Positions 1 through 8,801 of a stretch of 60,018 nucleotides of DNA are shown piece by piece. The notes beneath the pieces are model-generated. The model saw only the letters and a list, made by a program, of their open reading frames with translations, was not told where the DNA came from and searched no databases. Source of the stretch: 66-474 sp036279975 (lineage in GTDB: Bacteria; Pseudomonadota; Gammaproteobacteria; Xanthomonadales; Rhodanobacteraceae); the NCBI GenBank assembly GCA_036279975.1, contig DASURP010000014.1, positions 1-60,018 on the forward strand, read 5' to 3'. Each line of letters opens with the position of its first letter. Position 1 is the first letter of the stretch. The position numbers and the translations under genes were made by a program.

Positions 1-476
1 TGGACAAGACCGTCGCCGACATCAACATGGATGCAATGGACGTGATCGGGCCCACCCGCAATCTCCAGATCATCGGCAGCGGCCGGTCGCAACTGGAAGA
101 CATGCTGAAAGCCGCGCTGAAGAAACAGGGCCGCTACGCCAGCCCGGACGCGACTCCGCAGAACGGCTTCTACTTCCGTTCCGATCATTTCAGCTTCGCC
201 AAGGCCGGCGTGCCCGCGTTGATGACCCAGACCGGCGACGACATGGTGCACGGCGGCACTGCCGCGGGCCGCGCGGCGCTCGACGACTACACCGCGCACC
301 GCTACCACACGCCTCATGACAACTTCGATCCGAAGTGGGATTTCAGTGGCGTCGCCGAAGATACGCAGGCGCTGTACGAAGTCGGCCGTGAACTCTCTCT
401 GAGCGGCCAGTGGCCGCAGTGGGACCAGGACAGCGAGTTTCGTGCGAAGCGCGTGAAGATGATGGCCAAGATGTAG
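1..476 (+). CDS. M28-family zinc metallopeptidase, C-terminal fragment
   Basis: The reading frame is open from the first bases of the window, so only the C-terminal ~158 residues are present and the true start lies upstream. The stretch NMDAMDVIGPTR followed by SDHFSFAKAGVPAL is characteristic of M28 aminopeptidases; the His of SDHFSF is the usual last zinc ligand in this family. M28 enzymes of this type are generally exported and release N-terminal residues from peptides, but the signal region cannot be seen here. The stop (474-476) is followed within 15 bp by a perfect palindrome that could end the transcript. Family assignment is good; substrate is unknown. Confidence 0.85.
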   Translation, partial: DKTVADINMDAMDVIGPTRNLQIIGSGRSQLEDMLKAALKKQGRYASPDATPQNGFYFRSDHFSFAKAGVPALMTQTGDDMVHGGTAAGRAALDDYTAHRYHTPHDNFDPKWDFSGVAEDTQALYEVGRELSLSGQWPQWDQDSEFRAKRVKMMAKM

Positions 477-489
477 CGTTGGATCGCGA

Positions 490-533
490 GCAGGCCGGCT
501 CCTACGAGAGCTGCTTCGTAGGAGCCGGCCTGC
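490..533. repeat. Perfect 18-bp inverted repeat with 8-nt loop
   Basis: The arm gcaggccggctcctacga (490-507) is exactly complementary to 516-533, with loop 508-515. The core CTCCTACGA/TCGTAGGAG recurs at 2768-2885. It sits just downstream of the M28 stop, so it is a candidate transcript-end hairpin, although no T-run follows. It resembles REP-type dispersed repeats known from many gammaproteobacteria. Confidence 0.75.
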
Positions 534-544
534 CGGCGAACAAT

Positions 545-676
545 ATCACCCACCACTCGTCCTTCCGGATGCCGCCCCGGGTTAAAGCACTCCGGGGCAG
601 GCTGCGCGGCGATCCGGAACCCGGCTCTTCGGCCTTCGGGAAGTCCGGATCCCGGCCTTCGCCAGGATGACGGGCA
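545..676. repeat. Dispersed intergenic repeat with inverted ends (CGTCATTCCGG-type)
   Basis: The segment opens with CGTCCTTCCGGATGCC and closes with the inverted counterpart ending GCCAGGATGACGGG. Related ends occur at 9550, 23270, 29384 and 41985. It abuts the 490-533 palindrome, so the whole gap between the M28 gene and the VOC gene is repeat material. An upstream ATG at 667 lies inside it and is therefore an unlikely start for the next gene. Confidence 0.55.
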
Positions 677-699
677 AAAAGATTGCCGCTGAAGTTGAC

Positions 700-1080
700 A
701 TGCACCACTCACGCCTGTGTTCATTGCAGATCGACTGCAACGTCGAAGACATCGACACCGCGGCCCGTTTCTGGGCCGCGGCACTCGGCTGCCCCGTCGA
801 CATGGGCCACCCGGGCAGCCGCGACAACTATCGCCAGCTTGCGACACCGCCCGACCAGCCGATGGTCCAGTTGCAGCGCGTGGATCACGCAAGCCGCGTG
901 CACCTGGACATCGAAACCGACGACATCGAGGCGGAAGTCACGCGCCTGCAGAACCTCGGCGCGACGATCTCCAGGCGCCTCGCTCGCTGGGTGGTGATGC
1001 AGGCGCCGAGCGGGCAACGCTTCTGCGTGGTGCGCGTGCAGCGGCCGGATTGGCCGACCGGCGCCAATCGCTGGGGATGA
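700..1080 (+). CDS. VOC-superfamily (glyoxalase/bleomycin-resistance-like) protein
   Basis: This 126-residue protein shows the beta-alpha-beta VOC pattern: IDCNVEDIDTAARFWAAALG at the N-terminus, VHLDIETDDIEAEVTRLQNLGA in the middle and MQAPSGQRFCVVRV at the end. These are the usual signatures of short single-domain glyoxalase-fold proteins. The function within the superfamily (isomerase, dioxygenase or resistance protein) cannot be told. I chose ATG 700 rather than ATG 667 because the latter lies in a dispersed repeat and adds residues without family likeness. Confidence 0.75.
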   Translation: MHHSRLCSLQIDCNVEDIDTAARFWAAALGCPVDMGHPGSRDNYRQLATPPDQPMVQLQRVDHASRVHLDIETDDIEAEVTRLQNLGATISRRLARWVVMQAPSGQRFCVVRVQRPDWPTGANRWG

Positions 1081-1380
1081 CCTGAAGCCCGGTCCGGCAA
1101 ATCCCGGCGTCCGTCCAGGGCGCGATCGAACCGTGCGGCCCGGTCCGCCGTGCTGGATTGCGCAGCTGCATCCCGCTACACTACGCGCAGTTTGACGCGT
1201 CGCACCCCGAACTTCCCTGGTGGATCACCGCCGCCGCAGAGCTGAAAAGCTCCGCGCCGCCCGGCCCTCGCCACTCGCACGTCGCGCACACACGGACCCC
1301 GCAATCGCGGCGCCCGCACATGGTTTTACCCCCTGCAGCGCGGTTTAGGGAACGCTCCGGGAACAACAGGAGCTTTCTCC
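1081..1380. other. Intergenic region, leader of the helicase gene
   Basis: This is a 300-bp gap with no convincing gene. It ends in a Shine-Dalgarno-like CAGGAG (about 1367-1372) 8 nt before the helicase ATG. A TACACT hexamer at 1177-1182 could be a -10 box, but no good -35 accompanies it. DEAD-box helicase genes often have long leaders, and this may be one. Confidence 0.35.
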
Positions 1381-2730
1381 ATGACGTTCGAATCGCTCGG
1401 GCTTGCGCCCGCGCTGCTGCGTGCCCTGTCCGAACAGGGCTACGCCAGCCCCACCCCGATCCAGGCCGCGGCGATCCCGCAGGTGCTGGATGGCCACGAC
1501 CTGCTCGCCGGGGCGCAAACCGGTACCGGCAAGACCGCCGCGTTCGCGCTGCCGCTGCTGCAAAGGCTGGGCGTGGACCAGGTCATCCAAAACAACAAGC
1601 AGCCGCGCAAGCCGCGCGCGCTGATCCTCACCCCCACCCGCGAACTGGCCGCACAGGTGCACGACAATTTGCGCGCCTACGGCAAGCATCTTCGCGTCCA
1701 CACCGCGGCGGTGTTCGGCGGCGTCGGGATGGGCGGCCAGATCCAGACCCTGCGCCGCAGCCTCGACATCATCGTGGCCACGCCGGGGCGACTGATCGAC
1801 CACATGGATCGCCGCAACGTCGATCTGTCGTGCATCGACACGCTGGTGCTGGACGAAGCCGACCGCATGCTCGACATGGGCTTTGCCCCGGCGCTGAAGA
1901 AAATCCTCGGCGCCCTACCGAAGCAGCAGCGGCAGACGTTGCTGTTCTCCGCGACCTTCGTGCCCGAGGTGAAGGCGCTGGCCGCGCAGTTCATGCATGA
2001 CCCCCGCGAAGTGCAGATGGCACAGCCGAACGCGGTCGCGGTCGGCGTGCACCATCGCGTGCACCCCGTCGACGCCGACAAGAAGCGCGATCTGTTGCTG
2101 CACCTGCTGGCCGCCGACAGTCGTCGGCAGACGCTGGTGTTCGCGCGCACCAAGCACGGCTCGGACAAGCTGTGCCGGTACCTCGACCAGCACGGCTTCC
2201 GCGTCGCCGCGATCCACGGCAACAAGAGCCAGGGCCAGCGCACCCGCGCGCTCGCCGATTTCAAGAACGGCAAGACGACGATACTGGTTGCCACCGACAT
2301 CGCCGCACGCGGCCTGGACATCGCACAATTGCCGGCGGTGGTGAACTACGACCTGCCGATGGTCGCGCAGGACTATGTGCACCGCATCGGCCGCACCGGC
2401 CGCGCCGGCGCCGAAGGCCTGGCGCTGTCGCTGGTCAGCCGCGAAGAGGAAGGCCTGCTGCGCGACATCCGCCGCCTGCTGAAGCAGGACATCGCGATCG
2501 AACCGATCGAAGGTTTCGAACCGGCGTGGAACCTGCGCCTCGACAACCCGGCACCGGCAATGCGCAAGCACGGTCGCAACAGCGGCAACGCCGGACGCAA
2601 CACCGCGAATTCCGGCAAGCCCTCGCATGCGCGTCACCCGCACGCCCAGCGCGGCAAGGTCGGCGAACACACCGCCGCCAAGAAGCAACGCCGCTCGTGG
2701 CGCGACAAGCTCAATTCGCGCAAGGCGTAG
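1381..2730 (+). CDS. rhlE: DEAD-box ATP-dependent RNA helicase, RhlE type
   Basis: The 449-residue protein carries the full DEAD-box set: Q motif (SPTPIQ, ~22-28), Walker A AQTGTGKT (~45-52), PTRELA, TPGRL, DEAD (~158-161), SAT, ATDIAARGLD and HRIGRTGR (~334-341). It uses ATP to remodel RNA duplexes in the cytoplasm. RhlE-type enzymes take part in rRNA maturation, RNA turnover and cold adaptation. After the helicase core comes a basic, Asn/Lys/Arg-rich tail ending RRSWRDKLNSRKA, as expected for RNA binding in RhlE proteins. The gene stands alone. The family is certain; the RhlE subgroup rests on overall motif spacing and tail. Confidence 0.9.
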   Translation: MTFESLGLAPALLRALSEQGYASPTPIQAAAIPQVLDGHDLLAGAQTGTGKTAAFALPLLQRLGVDQVIQNNKQPRKPRALILTPTRELAAQVHDNLRAYGKHLRVHTAAVFGGVGMGGQIQTLRRSLDIIVATPGRLIDHMDRRNVDLSCIDTLVLDEADRMLDMGFAPALKKILGALPKQQRQTLLFSATFVPEVKALAAQFMHDPREVQMAQPNAVAVGVHHRVHPVDADKKRDLLLHLLAADSRRQTLVFARTKHGSDKLCRYLDQHGFRVAAIHGNKSQGQRTRALADFKNGKTTILVATDIAARGLDIAQLPAVVNYDLPMVAQDYVHRIGRTGRAGAEGLALSLVSREEEGLLRDIRRLLKQDIAIEPIEGFEPAWNLRLDNPAPAMRKHGRNSGNAGRNTANSGKPSHARHPHAQRGKVGEHTAAKKQRRSWRDKLNSRKA

Positions 2731-2767
2731 CGCTAAAGCGGCGACACCACCACCATGGCAACACGCA

Positions 2768-2887
2768 GGCGCGCTCCTACGAAAACCGACGGCAGCACGC
2801 TCCTCGCAGGAGCCTGCCTGCAGGCGACCGTCGATACACTGGTATCCTGGCAAAAACGATCGCGCGCAGGCGCGCTCCTACGACACC
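2768..2887. repeat. CTCCTACGA-type repeat cluster between rhlE and hemF
   Basis: The motif GCGCGCTCCTACGA occurs at 2768-2781 and again at 2870-2883, with a diverged inverted version CTCGCAGGAGCCTGC at 2802-2816. It is the same family as the palindrome at 490-533. It fills the space between two convergent genes, and the second copy supplies the hemF stop codon. Confidence 0.6.
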
Positions 2888-3783
2888 CAGTCGCGCGGCT
2901 TGAGGTAATCCCCGAGCCGCGCCTCGGCGCTGCCGGGCTCTGGTGTGTAGCCGTATTCGTAACGCACCCGCGGCGGCAATGACATCAGGATGGATTCGGT
3001 GCGACCACCCGATTGCAGGCCGAACAGCGTGCCGCGATCGTAGACGAGATTGAATTCGACGTAACGGCCGCGCCGGTACAACTGGAATTCCCGTTCGCGT
3101 TCGCCCCAGGGCACTCCCTTGCGGCGTTCCACGATCGGCAGGTAGGCGCCGAGGTAGCCGTTCCCGACCGCCTGCATGAAGGCGAAGCAACGCTCGAAGC
3201 CGCCTTCGTTCAAGTCATCGAAGAACAACCCGCCGATGCCGCGGGTTTCGTCGCGGTGCTTGAGATAAAAGTATTCGTCGCACCACTTCTTGTACTTCGG
3301 ATAGACGTCGCCGCCGAACGGCGCACACAGATCACACACGACGCTGTGCCAGTGCACGCAGTCTTCGTCGAACGGATAGAACGGCGTGAGGTCGAAACCG
3401 CCGCCGAACCACCAGACGGGTTCTTCACCTTCCCGGTCGGCCTCGAAATAGCGCACGTTGGCGTGCGAGGTCGGCACGTAAGGATTCTTCGGATGGATCA
3501 CCAGCGATACGCCGGTTGCGGTCCATCGGCGGCCGGCCAGCTGCGGACGATGCGCCGTGGCCGAGGCGGGCAGTGTGCCGCCGGTGACACTCGAGAAGTT
3601 CACGCCGCCCTGTTCGAACACCGCGCCATTCTTCAGGACGCGCGTGCAGCCACCGCCGCCCGCTGGGCGCGCCCAGGCATCCGCGACGAAACGTGCGCCG
3701 CCATCGGCACGCTCGAGCGTGGTGCAGATGCGATCCTGCAGATCGCGCAGGAAGGCATCGACTCGTTCGAGGTTGGTGGGCAT
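2878..3783 (-). CDS. hemF: Oxygen-dependent coproporphyrinogen III oxidase
   Basis: HemF performs the aerobic oxidative decarboxylation of coproporphyrinogen III to protoporphyrinogen IX in heme synthesis. The 301-residue product matches the family throughout: GGVNFSSVTG, NPYVPTSHANVRYFE, WWFGGGFDLTPFYP, HRDETRGIGGLFFDD and YVEFNLVYDRGT. The start chosen is ATG 3783 (MPTNLERVDAF), which gives the usual family length; an upstream ATG at 3828 would add a Pro/Arg-rich extension. The stop codon TAG is formed by the CTCCTACGA repeat. The next gene downstream is convergent, so hemF is transcribed alone or with the small gene upstream of it. Confidence 0.95.
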   Translation of the reverse strand: MPTNLERVDAFLRDLQDRICTTLERADGGARFVADAWARPAGGGGCTRVLKNGAVFEQGGVNFSSVTGGTLPASATAHRPQLAGRRWTATGVSLVIHPKNPYVPTSHANVRYFEADREGEEPVWWFGGGFDLTPFYPFDEDCVHWHSVVCDLCAPFGGDVYPKYKKWCDEYFYLKHRDETRGIGGLFFDDLNEGGFERCFAFMQAVGNGYLGAYLPIVERRKGVPWGEREREFQLYRRGRYVEFNLVYDRGTLFGLQSGGRTESILMSLPPRVRYEYGYTPEPGSAEARLGDYLKPRDWVS

Positions 3784-3831
3784 CGGGTATCCCGGAAAAG
3801 CGGGCGGCCGTCGCGCCGCCCGCCTCATGTG

Positions 3832-4248
3832 CTACTTCGCCATCATCAGGCCGTTGTTGATATCGGTGACGAGGTTCTTTATCCAGCTAACGTAGTTCTT
3901 GTGGATGTAGCGCACCCCATGCTTGACCTCGTACTTGAGGTCGCTGCTGGTGATGTAGTCGATCTGGATCTTGCCGGCGTCGTAGTGCACGGCAATGGTG
4001 ACGCTGAAGTTGCGCGGATCGTACACCGCGTCGACTTCACCCGGCACGTGCTTGACGATGCGCCACCCACGCCGGGTCAGCGCGGAACCGATGATCTGTT
4101 CCACCCTCGCCGTGTCGACGTTTGCCGGCACCGGGATCGCGGGCGGATCGACCAGCGGCGCCTGGCGAAACCCCATCAGCAATACCAGCGCCGGTGCCAG
4201 CAGCAGCGGCCACCATACCTTGGATACTCGCGAACGCAACATGTCCAC
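3832..4248 (-). CDS. Small exported protein of unknown function
   Basis: This 138-residue protein begins with a typical signal sequence: basic start RSRVSK, then hydrophobic WWPLLLAPALVLLMGF. No cysteine follows, so it is not a lipoprotein. The mature part holds conserved-looking stretches DPRNFSVTIAVHYDAGKIQIDY and KYEVKHGVRYIHKNYVSWIKNL. I do not recognise a named domain. ATG 4242 (MLRSR) is an alternative start. It ends 48 bp upstream of the hemF start on the same strand and may be cotranscribed with it. Confidence 0.6.
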   Translation of the reverse strand: MDMLRSRVSKVWWPLLLAPALVLLMGFRQAPLVDPPAIPVPANVDTARVEQIIGSALTRRGWRIVKHVPGEVDAVYDPRNFSVTIAVHYDAGKIQIDYITSSDLKYEVKHGVRYIHKNYVSWIKNLVTDINNGLMMAK

Positions 4249-4361
4249 TCCCTGTCATCGATACGCGGCCAGCCGGCCGCGCTCGCAAGTGTACGGTAGC
4301 GGCGGCGTCCCACGACGCCTTTGACCGTTGTCATGCGTGCGTATACTGGGCGACCCGGGCA

Positions 4362-5573
4362 ATGGACCACTGGATGCCGGCACGCATCGAACCGATCGCC
4401 ATCACGGCGTTCAGCGCGACTTCCGCGCTCGGGCGTGGGCTAGCCGCGCACCTTGACGCGCTGCGCGAAGGCCACAGCGGCCTGCGCACCAACGATTTTT
4501 CATCCGCGCCCCTCGACTGTCGGATCGGGCGCGTCGCGGGTATCGAAGACACTGCCTTGCCCGCGCCATTCGGACACCGGGATTGCCGCAACAACCGGCT
4601 CGCCTGGCTCGGCCTGCAGCAGGACGATCTGCGTGAGGCGATCACCAGCGCCGTCGCGCGCCACGGCGCCGCGCGCGTCGCGCTGGTGCTGGGCACGTCC
4701 ACCGCCAGCATCGGCGCGACCGAGGACGCCTACCGCCGGTTGCAGGACGGTCGCTTCCCGCAAGACCTGCGCCGTCCCGAAATCCACACCCCGCACTCGC
4801 TCGCCGCGTTCGTTGCGGACGCCGCCGGCATCACCGGCCCGGCCCTGACCATCTCGACCGCGTGCTCCTCGTCGGCGAAGGTCTTCGCCAGCGCGGAACG
4901 CCTGCTGCGCCTCGGCCTGGCCGACGCCGCGCTGGTCGGCGGCGTGGACACCCTGTGCGACAGCGTGCTGTTCGGGTTCCATTCGCTCGAACTCGTTTCG
5001 CCGGGAGGTTGCCGCCCGTTCGACGTGCACCGTGACGGCATTTCGATCGGCGAGGCCGCGGCCTTCGCGCTGCTGGAGGGGGTCGCCGCCGCGCCGGATG
5101 CGCCACGCCTGCTGGGCCACGGCGAGTCCTCCGACGCCTTCCACATGTCCACGCCGCATCCCGAAGGCCGCGGCGCCGCCACCGCACTGGATGACGCGCT
5201 GGCGCGTGCCGGCATCCACGCCGACGCCGTCGATTACATCAACCTGCACGGCACCGCGACCGGCAAGAACGACGAGGTCGAAGCGAGGTTGTTGCCGCGC
5301 TTCCCGGTGCGCACCCGCGCCAGCTCGACCAAGGGCTTCACCGGCCACACGCTGGGCGCGGCTGGCGCGCTGGAAGCCGTGTTCGCGTTGCTGGCCGTCC
5401 AGCACGGCGTCGTACCACCGAATCTCGGATGCAGCGAGGCGATGCCGGAAGTCGTGCCATGGCTGGCCATGCAACCTTCGCAACGACGCATCGACATCGC
5501 GCTCAGCAACTCGTTCGGGTTCGGTGGCAACAACGCCTGCCTGGTATTCGCGCGTGCGGGGGCGGTTGCATGA
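4362..5573 (+). CDS. Beta-ketoacyl-ACP synthase of the aryl-polyene/xanthomonadin type
   Basis: This 403-residue condensing enzyme has the complete Cys-His-His triad: Cys168 in TACSSS, His296 in NLHGTAT and His329 in GFTGHTLGAAGA, with the terminal NSFGFGGNNA glycine loop. Such enzymes elongate ACP-bound polyketide chains by decarboxylative Claisen condensation. It opens a four-gene forward operon and overlaps the next gene by ATGA. The neighbours (partner synthase, ketoreductase, dehydratases, MMPL exporter, LolA-like protein) place it in a conjugated polyene pigment pathway rather than housekeeping fatty acid synthesis. ATG 4374 is an equally plausible start; neither has a strong ribosome site. 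Confidence 0.85.
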   Translation: MDHWMPARIEPIAITAFSATSALGRGLAAHLDALREGHSGLRTNDFSSAPLDCRIGRVAGIEDTALPAPFGHRDCRNNRLAWLGLQQDDLREAITSAVARHGAARVALVLGTSTASIGATEDAYRRLQDGRFPQDLRRPEIHTPHSLAAFVADAAGITGPALTISTACSSSAKVFASAERLLRLGLADAALVGGVDTLCDSVLFGFHSLELVSPGGCRPFDVHRDGISIGEAAAFALLEGVAAAPDAPRLLGHGESSDAFHMSTPHPEGRGAATALDDALARAGIHADAVDYINLHGTATGKNDEVEARLLPRFPVRTRASSTKGFTGHTLGAAGALEAVFALLAVQHGVVPPNLGCSEAMPEVVPWLAMQPSQRRIDIALSNSFGFGGNNACLVFARAGAVA

Positions 5574-6370
5574 GCGCTGCGCTGCAAGTCAGCTTGACCG
5601 GCATCGGCGCATGGTTGCACGGCGCACCCGACTGGCCGAGCCTGCGCGGCATCCTGCGCGGGGAACGCGGTCTTGCCGCCGACGCTCCGGCCAGGCCCGC
5701 CGCCGACGTGCTGCCCGCGGCCGAACGACGGCGCGCGCCGGACGGCGTGCGCCTGGCGGCGGAAGTCGCCCGCCAGGCCTGTGCGATGGCCGGCGCCGAC
5801 CCAGCCTCGCTGGCGTGCGTGTTCGCCTCCACCCACGGCGAGCTGGCGATCACCGACTACGTATGCGAAACCCTGGCGCGCGCCCCGCTGGAATTGTCGC
5901 CCACCAAATTCCACAACTCGGTGCTGAACGCCCCCGCCGGCTACTGGACCATCGCGACCGGCTGCACCGCGTCGTCCAGCGCGGTCACCGCGCACCACCG
6001 CAGCTTCGCCGCCGGCCTGCTGGAGGCCACGGTGCTCGCCTGCGCGGAAGCGACGCCGGTGCTGTTCGCATCCTGCGACGTCGCATCCATGGGTCCGCTC
6101 GCGGAGATGACACGCACCACGCTGGCATTCGGCGCAGCGTTCGTGCTGGTTCCCGATGCGGCCGCCGGCGCGAACTTGCGGTTGATCCCCGCCGCGCGTG
6201 ATCCGGGCGCAGCGCAACCCCCCGCCTTGGCAGTTCGCGGCGTGGCCGGCGACAATCCCGCCAACGCGCACGCGTTGGCGTTGCTGGCGACACTCGCAAG
6301 GGACAAGCCCGCGCGGCTCGTGTTGCCGTTGTCGACGGGACTGTCGCTGGAAATGGAGATCACGCCTTGA
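5570..6370 (+). CDS. Ketosynthase-like chain-length-factor protein (ketoacyl-synt_2 type)
   Basis: At 266 residues this is about two thirds the size of a full ketosynthase and matches the short 'beta-ketoacyl synthase chain length factor' family found in aryl polyene clusters. Visible markers are SPTKFHNSVLNAPAGYW and, directly after, the small-residue-rich TGCTASSS. The second half of the thiolase fold and the catalytic histidines are missing, so it probably forms a heterodimer with the upstream synthase and helps set polyene length; this role is inferred from the family. It starts inside the stop of the preceding gene (ATGA) and its own stop overlaps the next start. Confidence 0.8.
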   Translation: MSAALQVSLTGIGAWLHGAPDWPSLRGILRGERGLAADAPARPAADVLPAAERRRAPDGVRLAAEVARQACAMAGADPASLACVFASTHGELAITDYVCETLARAPLELSPTKFHNSVLNAPAGYWTIATGCTASSSAVTAHHRSFAAGLLEATVLACAEATPVLFASCDVASMGPLAEMTRTTLAFGAAFVLVPDAAAGANLRLIPAARDPGAAQPPALAVRGVAGDNPANAHALALLATLARDKPARLVLPLSTGLSLEMEITP

Positions 6371-7179
6371 ACGACGCCATTGCCCACCCCTTCGTGGTCG
6401 TGCCCTGCCTCAACGAAGCGCACGCGATCGGCGATCTGCTGCGCGGCGTGCTGGCCCATTGCGCGGACGTGATCGTGGTCGACGACGGCTCCAGCGACGA
6501 CACCGCCGCGATCGTCGCCGCGCTGCCGGTCACGTTGCTCCGTCACCCGCAGCGGCGCGGCAAGGGCGAAGCGTTGCGCAGCGGCTTCCGTGAAGCACTA
6601 CGGCGCGGCGCCAGCGGCGTGCTGACCATGGACGGCGACGGCCAGCACGCCCCTGCCGACATCGCGCGCATCCTCGCGGCGGCCCGCCGGTTTCCGGATG
6701 CCTTGATCGTCGGCGCGCGCATGCTGGAACGTGGGCGCCAGCCGAATGCACGCCGGCGCGCCAACGCCGTCGCGGACTGGGGCATCAGCTGGGGCTGCGG
6801 CCGGCCCGTCGCCGACACCCAGAGCGGCCAGCGCTGGTATCCACGCCACGCCGCGGAACTGGTCGACCTGCCGGCGCAGGATTTCGTGTTCGAAGCCGCG
6901 ATCCTGATCGCCGCCACGCGCGACCTCGACATGCCCGTTGTATCGATTCCCATCGCCTGTCGCTATGACGGCGGCACGCGCCACAGCCATTTCCGGCCAG
7001 TGCGCGACGTCGTGCGGATCACCTGGTACACCTTCCGGAGGGTGCTGCACTACGGGCACGTGGTGAAAAGCTACCGCGCCTCGCACGCCCGACCGCCAAG
7101 CGTGTACGACCCCGAAAACCTGCTCGCGGCGGCGCCGCCCACACCACTCGCGCGCGCCGGCAACCCGCCCGCACGGTGA
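6367..7179 (+). CDS. Family 2 glycosyltransferase of the pigment cluster
   Basis: The 270-residue protein has a GT-A fold nucleotide-sugar region: VVVPCLNEA, IVVDDGSSDDT (~37-47), RGKGEALRSGF and DGDGQH (~89-94). It is a soluble DPM1/GT2-like enzyme without obvious membrane segments. It starts with TTG at 6367, one base before the TGA of the previous gene, with TGGAG upstream at 6354-6358. In aryl polyene clusters a GT2 domain is often fused to an acyltransferase; here the two are separate genes in opposite operons. It presumably modifies the polyene head group or its lipid anchor; the acceptor is unknown. Confidence 0.85.
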   Translation: MNDAIAHPFVVVPCLNEAHAIGDLLRGVLAHCADVIVVDDGSSDDTAAIVAALPVTLLRHPQRRGKGEALRSGFREALRRGASGVLTMDGDGQHAPADIARILAAARRFPDALIVGARMLERGRQPNARRRANAVADWGISWGCGRPVADTQSGQRWYPRHAAELVDLPAQDFVFEAAILIAATRDLDMPVVSIPIACRYDGGTRHSHFRPVRDVVRITWYTFRRVLHYGHVVKSYRASHARPPSVYDPENLLAAAPPTPLARAGNPPAR

Positions 7180-8801
7180 CTGCGATGCACCAGCCGACGC
7201 CCGTGGATGTCCTGATCGTCGGTGGCGGCCTGGCCGGACTGACCCTGGCGTTGCAACTCCGACAACGCATGCCCGGCCTTTCCATCCGGGTGCTGGAACG
7301 GCGTACCGGCCCGGCGCCGGCTGCCGCCTTCAAGGTCGGCGAATCGCTGGTGGAGATCGGCGCGCACTATTTCGCCGACACCCTGGGCCTGCGCGCACAC
7401 CTCGATGCCGGGCAGGTGCGCAAGTTCGGCTTCAGGTTCTTCTTCAGCGACGGCTGCCCGGAACTCGACCGCAGCAGCGAACTCGGCATCAGCCGCGTGT
7501 TCCCGACCCCGACCTGGCAGCTCGAGCGCGGCACCTTCGAGAACTTCCTCGCCGGTGAAGCCGGACGCCAGGGCATCGAACTCATGCAGGGCGCCACGGT
7601 GCGCATGATCGAGCCCGGCGCCCCGCACGGCGTGCGCGCCATGCATGGCCGCGCAGCCCGCGACCACCGCGCACGCTGGCTGGTCGACGCCTCCGGTCGC
7701 GCCGGCCTGCTGCGCCGGCAATTCCATCTCGACGAAGACAACGGCCACCACATCGGCGCGGCCTGGATGCGCCTCGACACGCGCCTCGATCCCGACCGCT
7801 GGTGCGACAACCCGGCCTGGCGCGGGTTGTGCGACCCCCAGGAACGCTGGCGCTCGACCAACCACCTGTGCGGGCCGGGCTACTGGGTGTGGCTGATCCC
7901 GCTGGCCTCGGGCGCGCACTCGATCGGGATCGTCGCCGACGCGGCCGCGCACCCGGTGGAGTCCTACAACAGCTTCGATCGCGCGCTGGACTGGCTGGGC
8001 GTGCACCAGCCGGCGCTGGCGCGCAAACTCGGCGCGCAGCGCGACGCGCTGCTGGATTTCGGCTTCCTGCGCAAGGTCTCCTACGGCTGCCGCCAGGTCT
8101 TCAGCGCCGACCGTTGGGCGCTGACCGGCGAGGCCGGGCTGTTCCTCGACCCGTTCTACTCGCCGGGTTCGGACTTCATCGCGATCGGCAACACCTACAT
8201 CACCGAACTCATCGCGCGCGACCACGCGGGGCACGACACCGCGCGCGCCGCCCGCCATTTCCAGCAATTGTTCTTTTCCTTCTACCGCAACACGCTCGGC
8301 CTGTACCGCGGCCAGTACGCGTTGTTCGGCAACCCGCGCGTGATGAGCTCGAAGGTGTTGTGGGACTATGCGTACTACTGGGGCGTGCTGTGTCCGCTCG
8401 CGATCGGCGGCCGGCTCACCGACCTCGGGCTGTTCGCCGACCTGGCCCCGGAAATGCTTGCGGCGGAGGCCCTGAATACGCGCGTGCAGGCCTTGTTCCG
8501 CGACTGGCATGCGCAGGGCCGCACGCACAATGCGCCGGGCTGGATGGACCAGCAGGAGCTCGACTGGTTCGCGCGCCTCAACTCACGCCTGCACGACCGG
8601 CTCGACGACGCGCAGGTCCGCGCGCGCCTGCGCGAACACATCGGACTGCTGCACGTGCTGGCCGGCACGCTGGCCGCCGCCGCGCGCCGCGACGGCACCC
8701 GGATCGTGGCCGGTGAATTGCGCGGCCTCGCCGCCACCCGCGCGCGCGTCGCGCTGTTCCGCGAGGCGGCCTGGGCGCGGCGCAACGCGACACCGCGCTA
8801 G
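7176..8801 (+). CDS. FAD-dependent halogenase-like oxidoreductase
   Basis: The 541-residue flavoprotein has the dinucleotide motif VGGGLAGL near the N-terminus, a KVGES box (~53-57), RKFGFRF with Lys83 where flavin halogenases keep their catalytic lysine, WVWLIP (~237-242, the WxWxIP motif typical of flavin-dependent halogenases) and GEAGLFLDPFYSPGSD. This suggests halogenation of an aromatic ring or an oxidation in the pigment pathway; xanthomonadins are brominated aryl polyenes. The C-terminal ~150 residues are extra and Arg/Ala-rich. It starts at GTG 7176 overlapping the previous stop, or at ATG 7185. Its stop overlaps the convergent ketoreductase stop in a CTAG. Confidence 0.75.
   Translation: MTAMHQPTPVDVLIVGGGLAGLTLALQLRQRMPGLSIRVLERRTGPAPAAAFKVGESLVEIGAHYFADTLGLRAHLDAGQVRKFGFRFFFSDGCPELDRSSELGISRVFPTPTWQLERGTFENFLAGEAGRQGIELMQGATVRMIEPGAPHGVRAMHGRAARDHRARWLVDASGRAGLLRRQFHLDEDNGHHIGAAWMRLDTRLDPDRWCDNPAWRGLCDPQERWRSTNHLCGPGYWVWLIPLASGAHSIGIVADAAAHPVESYNSFDRALDWLGVHQPALARKLGAQRDALLDFGFLRKVSYGCRQVFSADRWALTGEAGLFLDPFYSPGSDFIAIGNTYITELIARDHAGHDTARAARHFQQLFFSFYRNTLGLYRGQYALFGNPRVMSSKVLWDYAYYWGVLCPLAIGGRLTDLGLFADLAPEMLAAEALNTRVQALFRDWHAQGRTHNAPGWMDQQELDWFARLNSRLHDRLDDAQVRARLREHIGLLHVLAGTLAAAARRDGTRIVAGELRGLAATRARVALFREAAWARRNATPR

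Noticed and set aside
667..699. ATG 667 as the start of the VOC protein
   Set aside because: It lies in the terminal motif of a dispersed repeat and the added residues show no likeness to the family.
4362..5573. The cluster ketosynthase as housekeeping fabF or fabB
   Set aside because: It is operonic with a short chain-length-factor-like protein and faces polyene export genes, and there is no acpP, fabD or fabH nearby.
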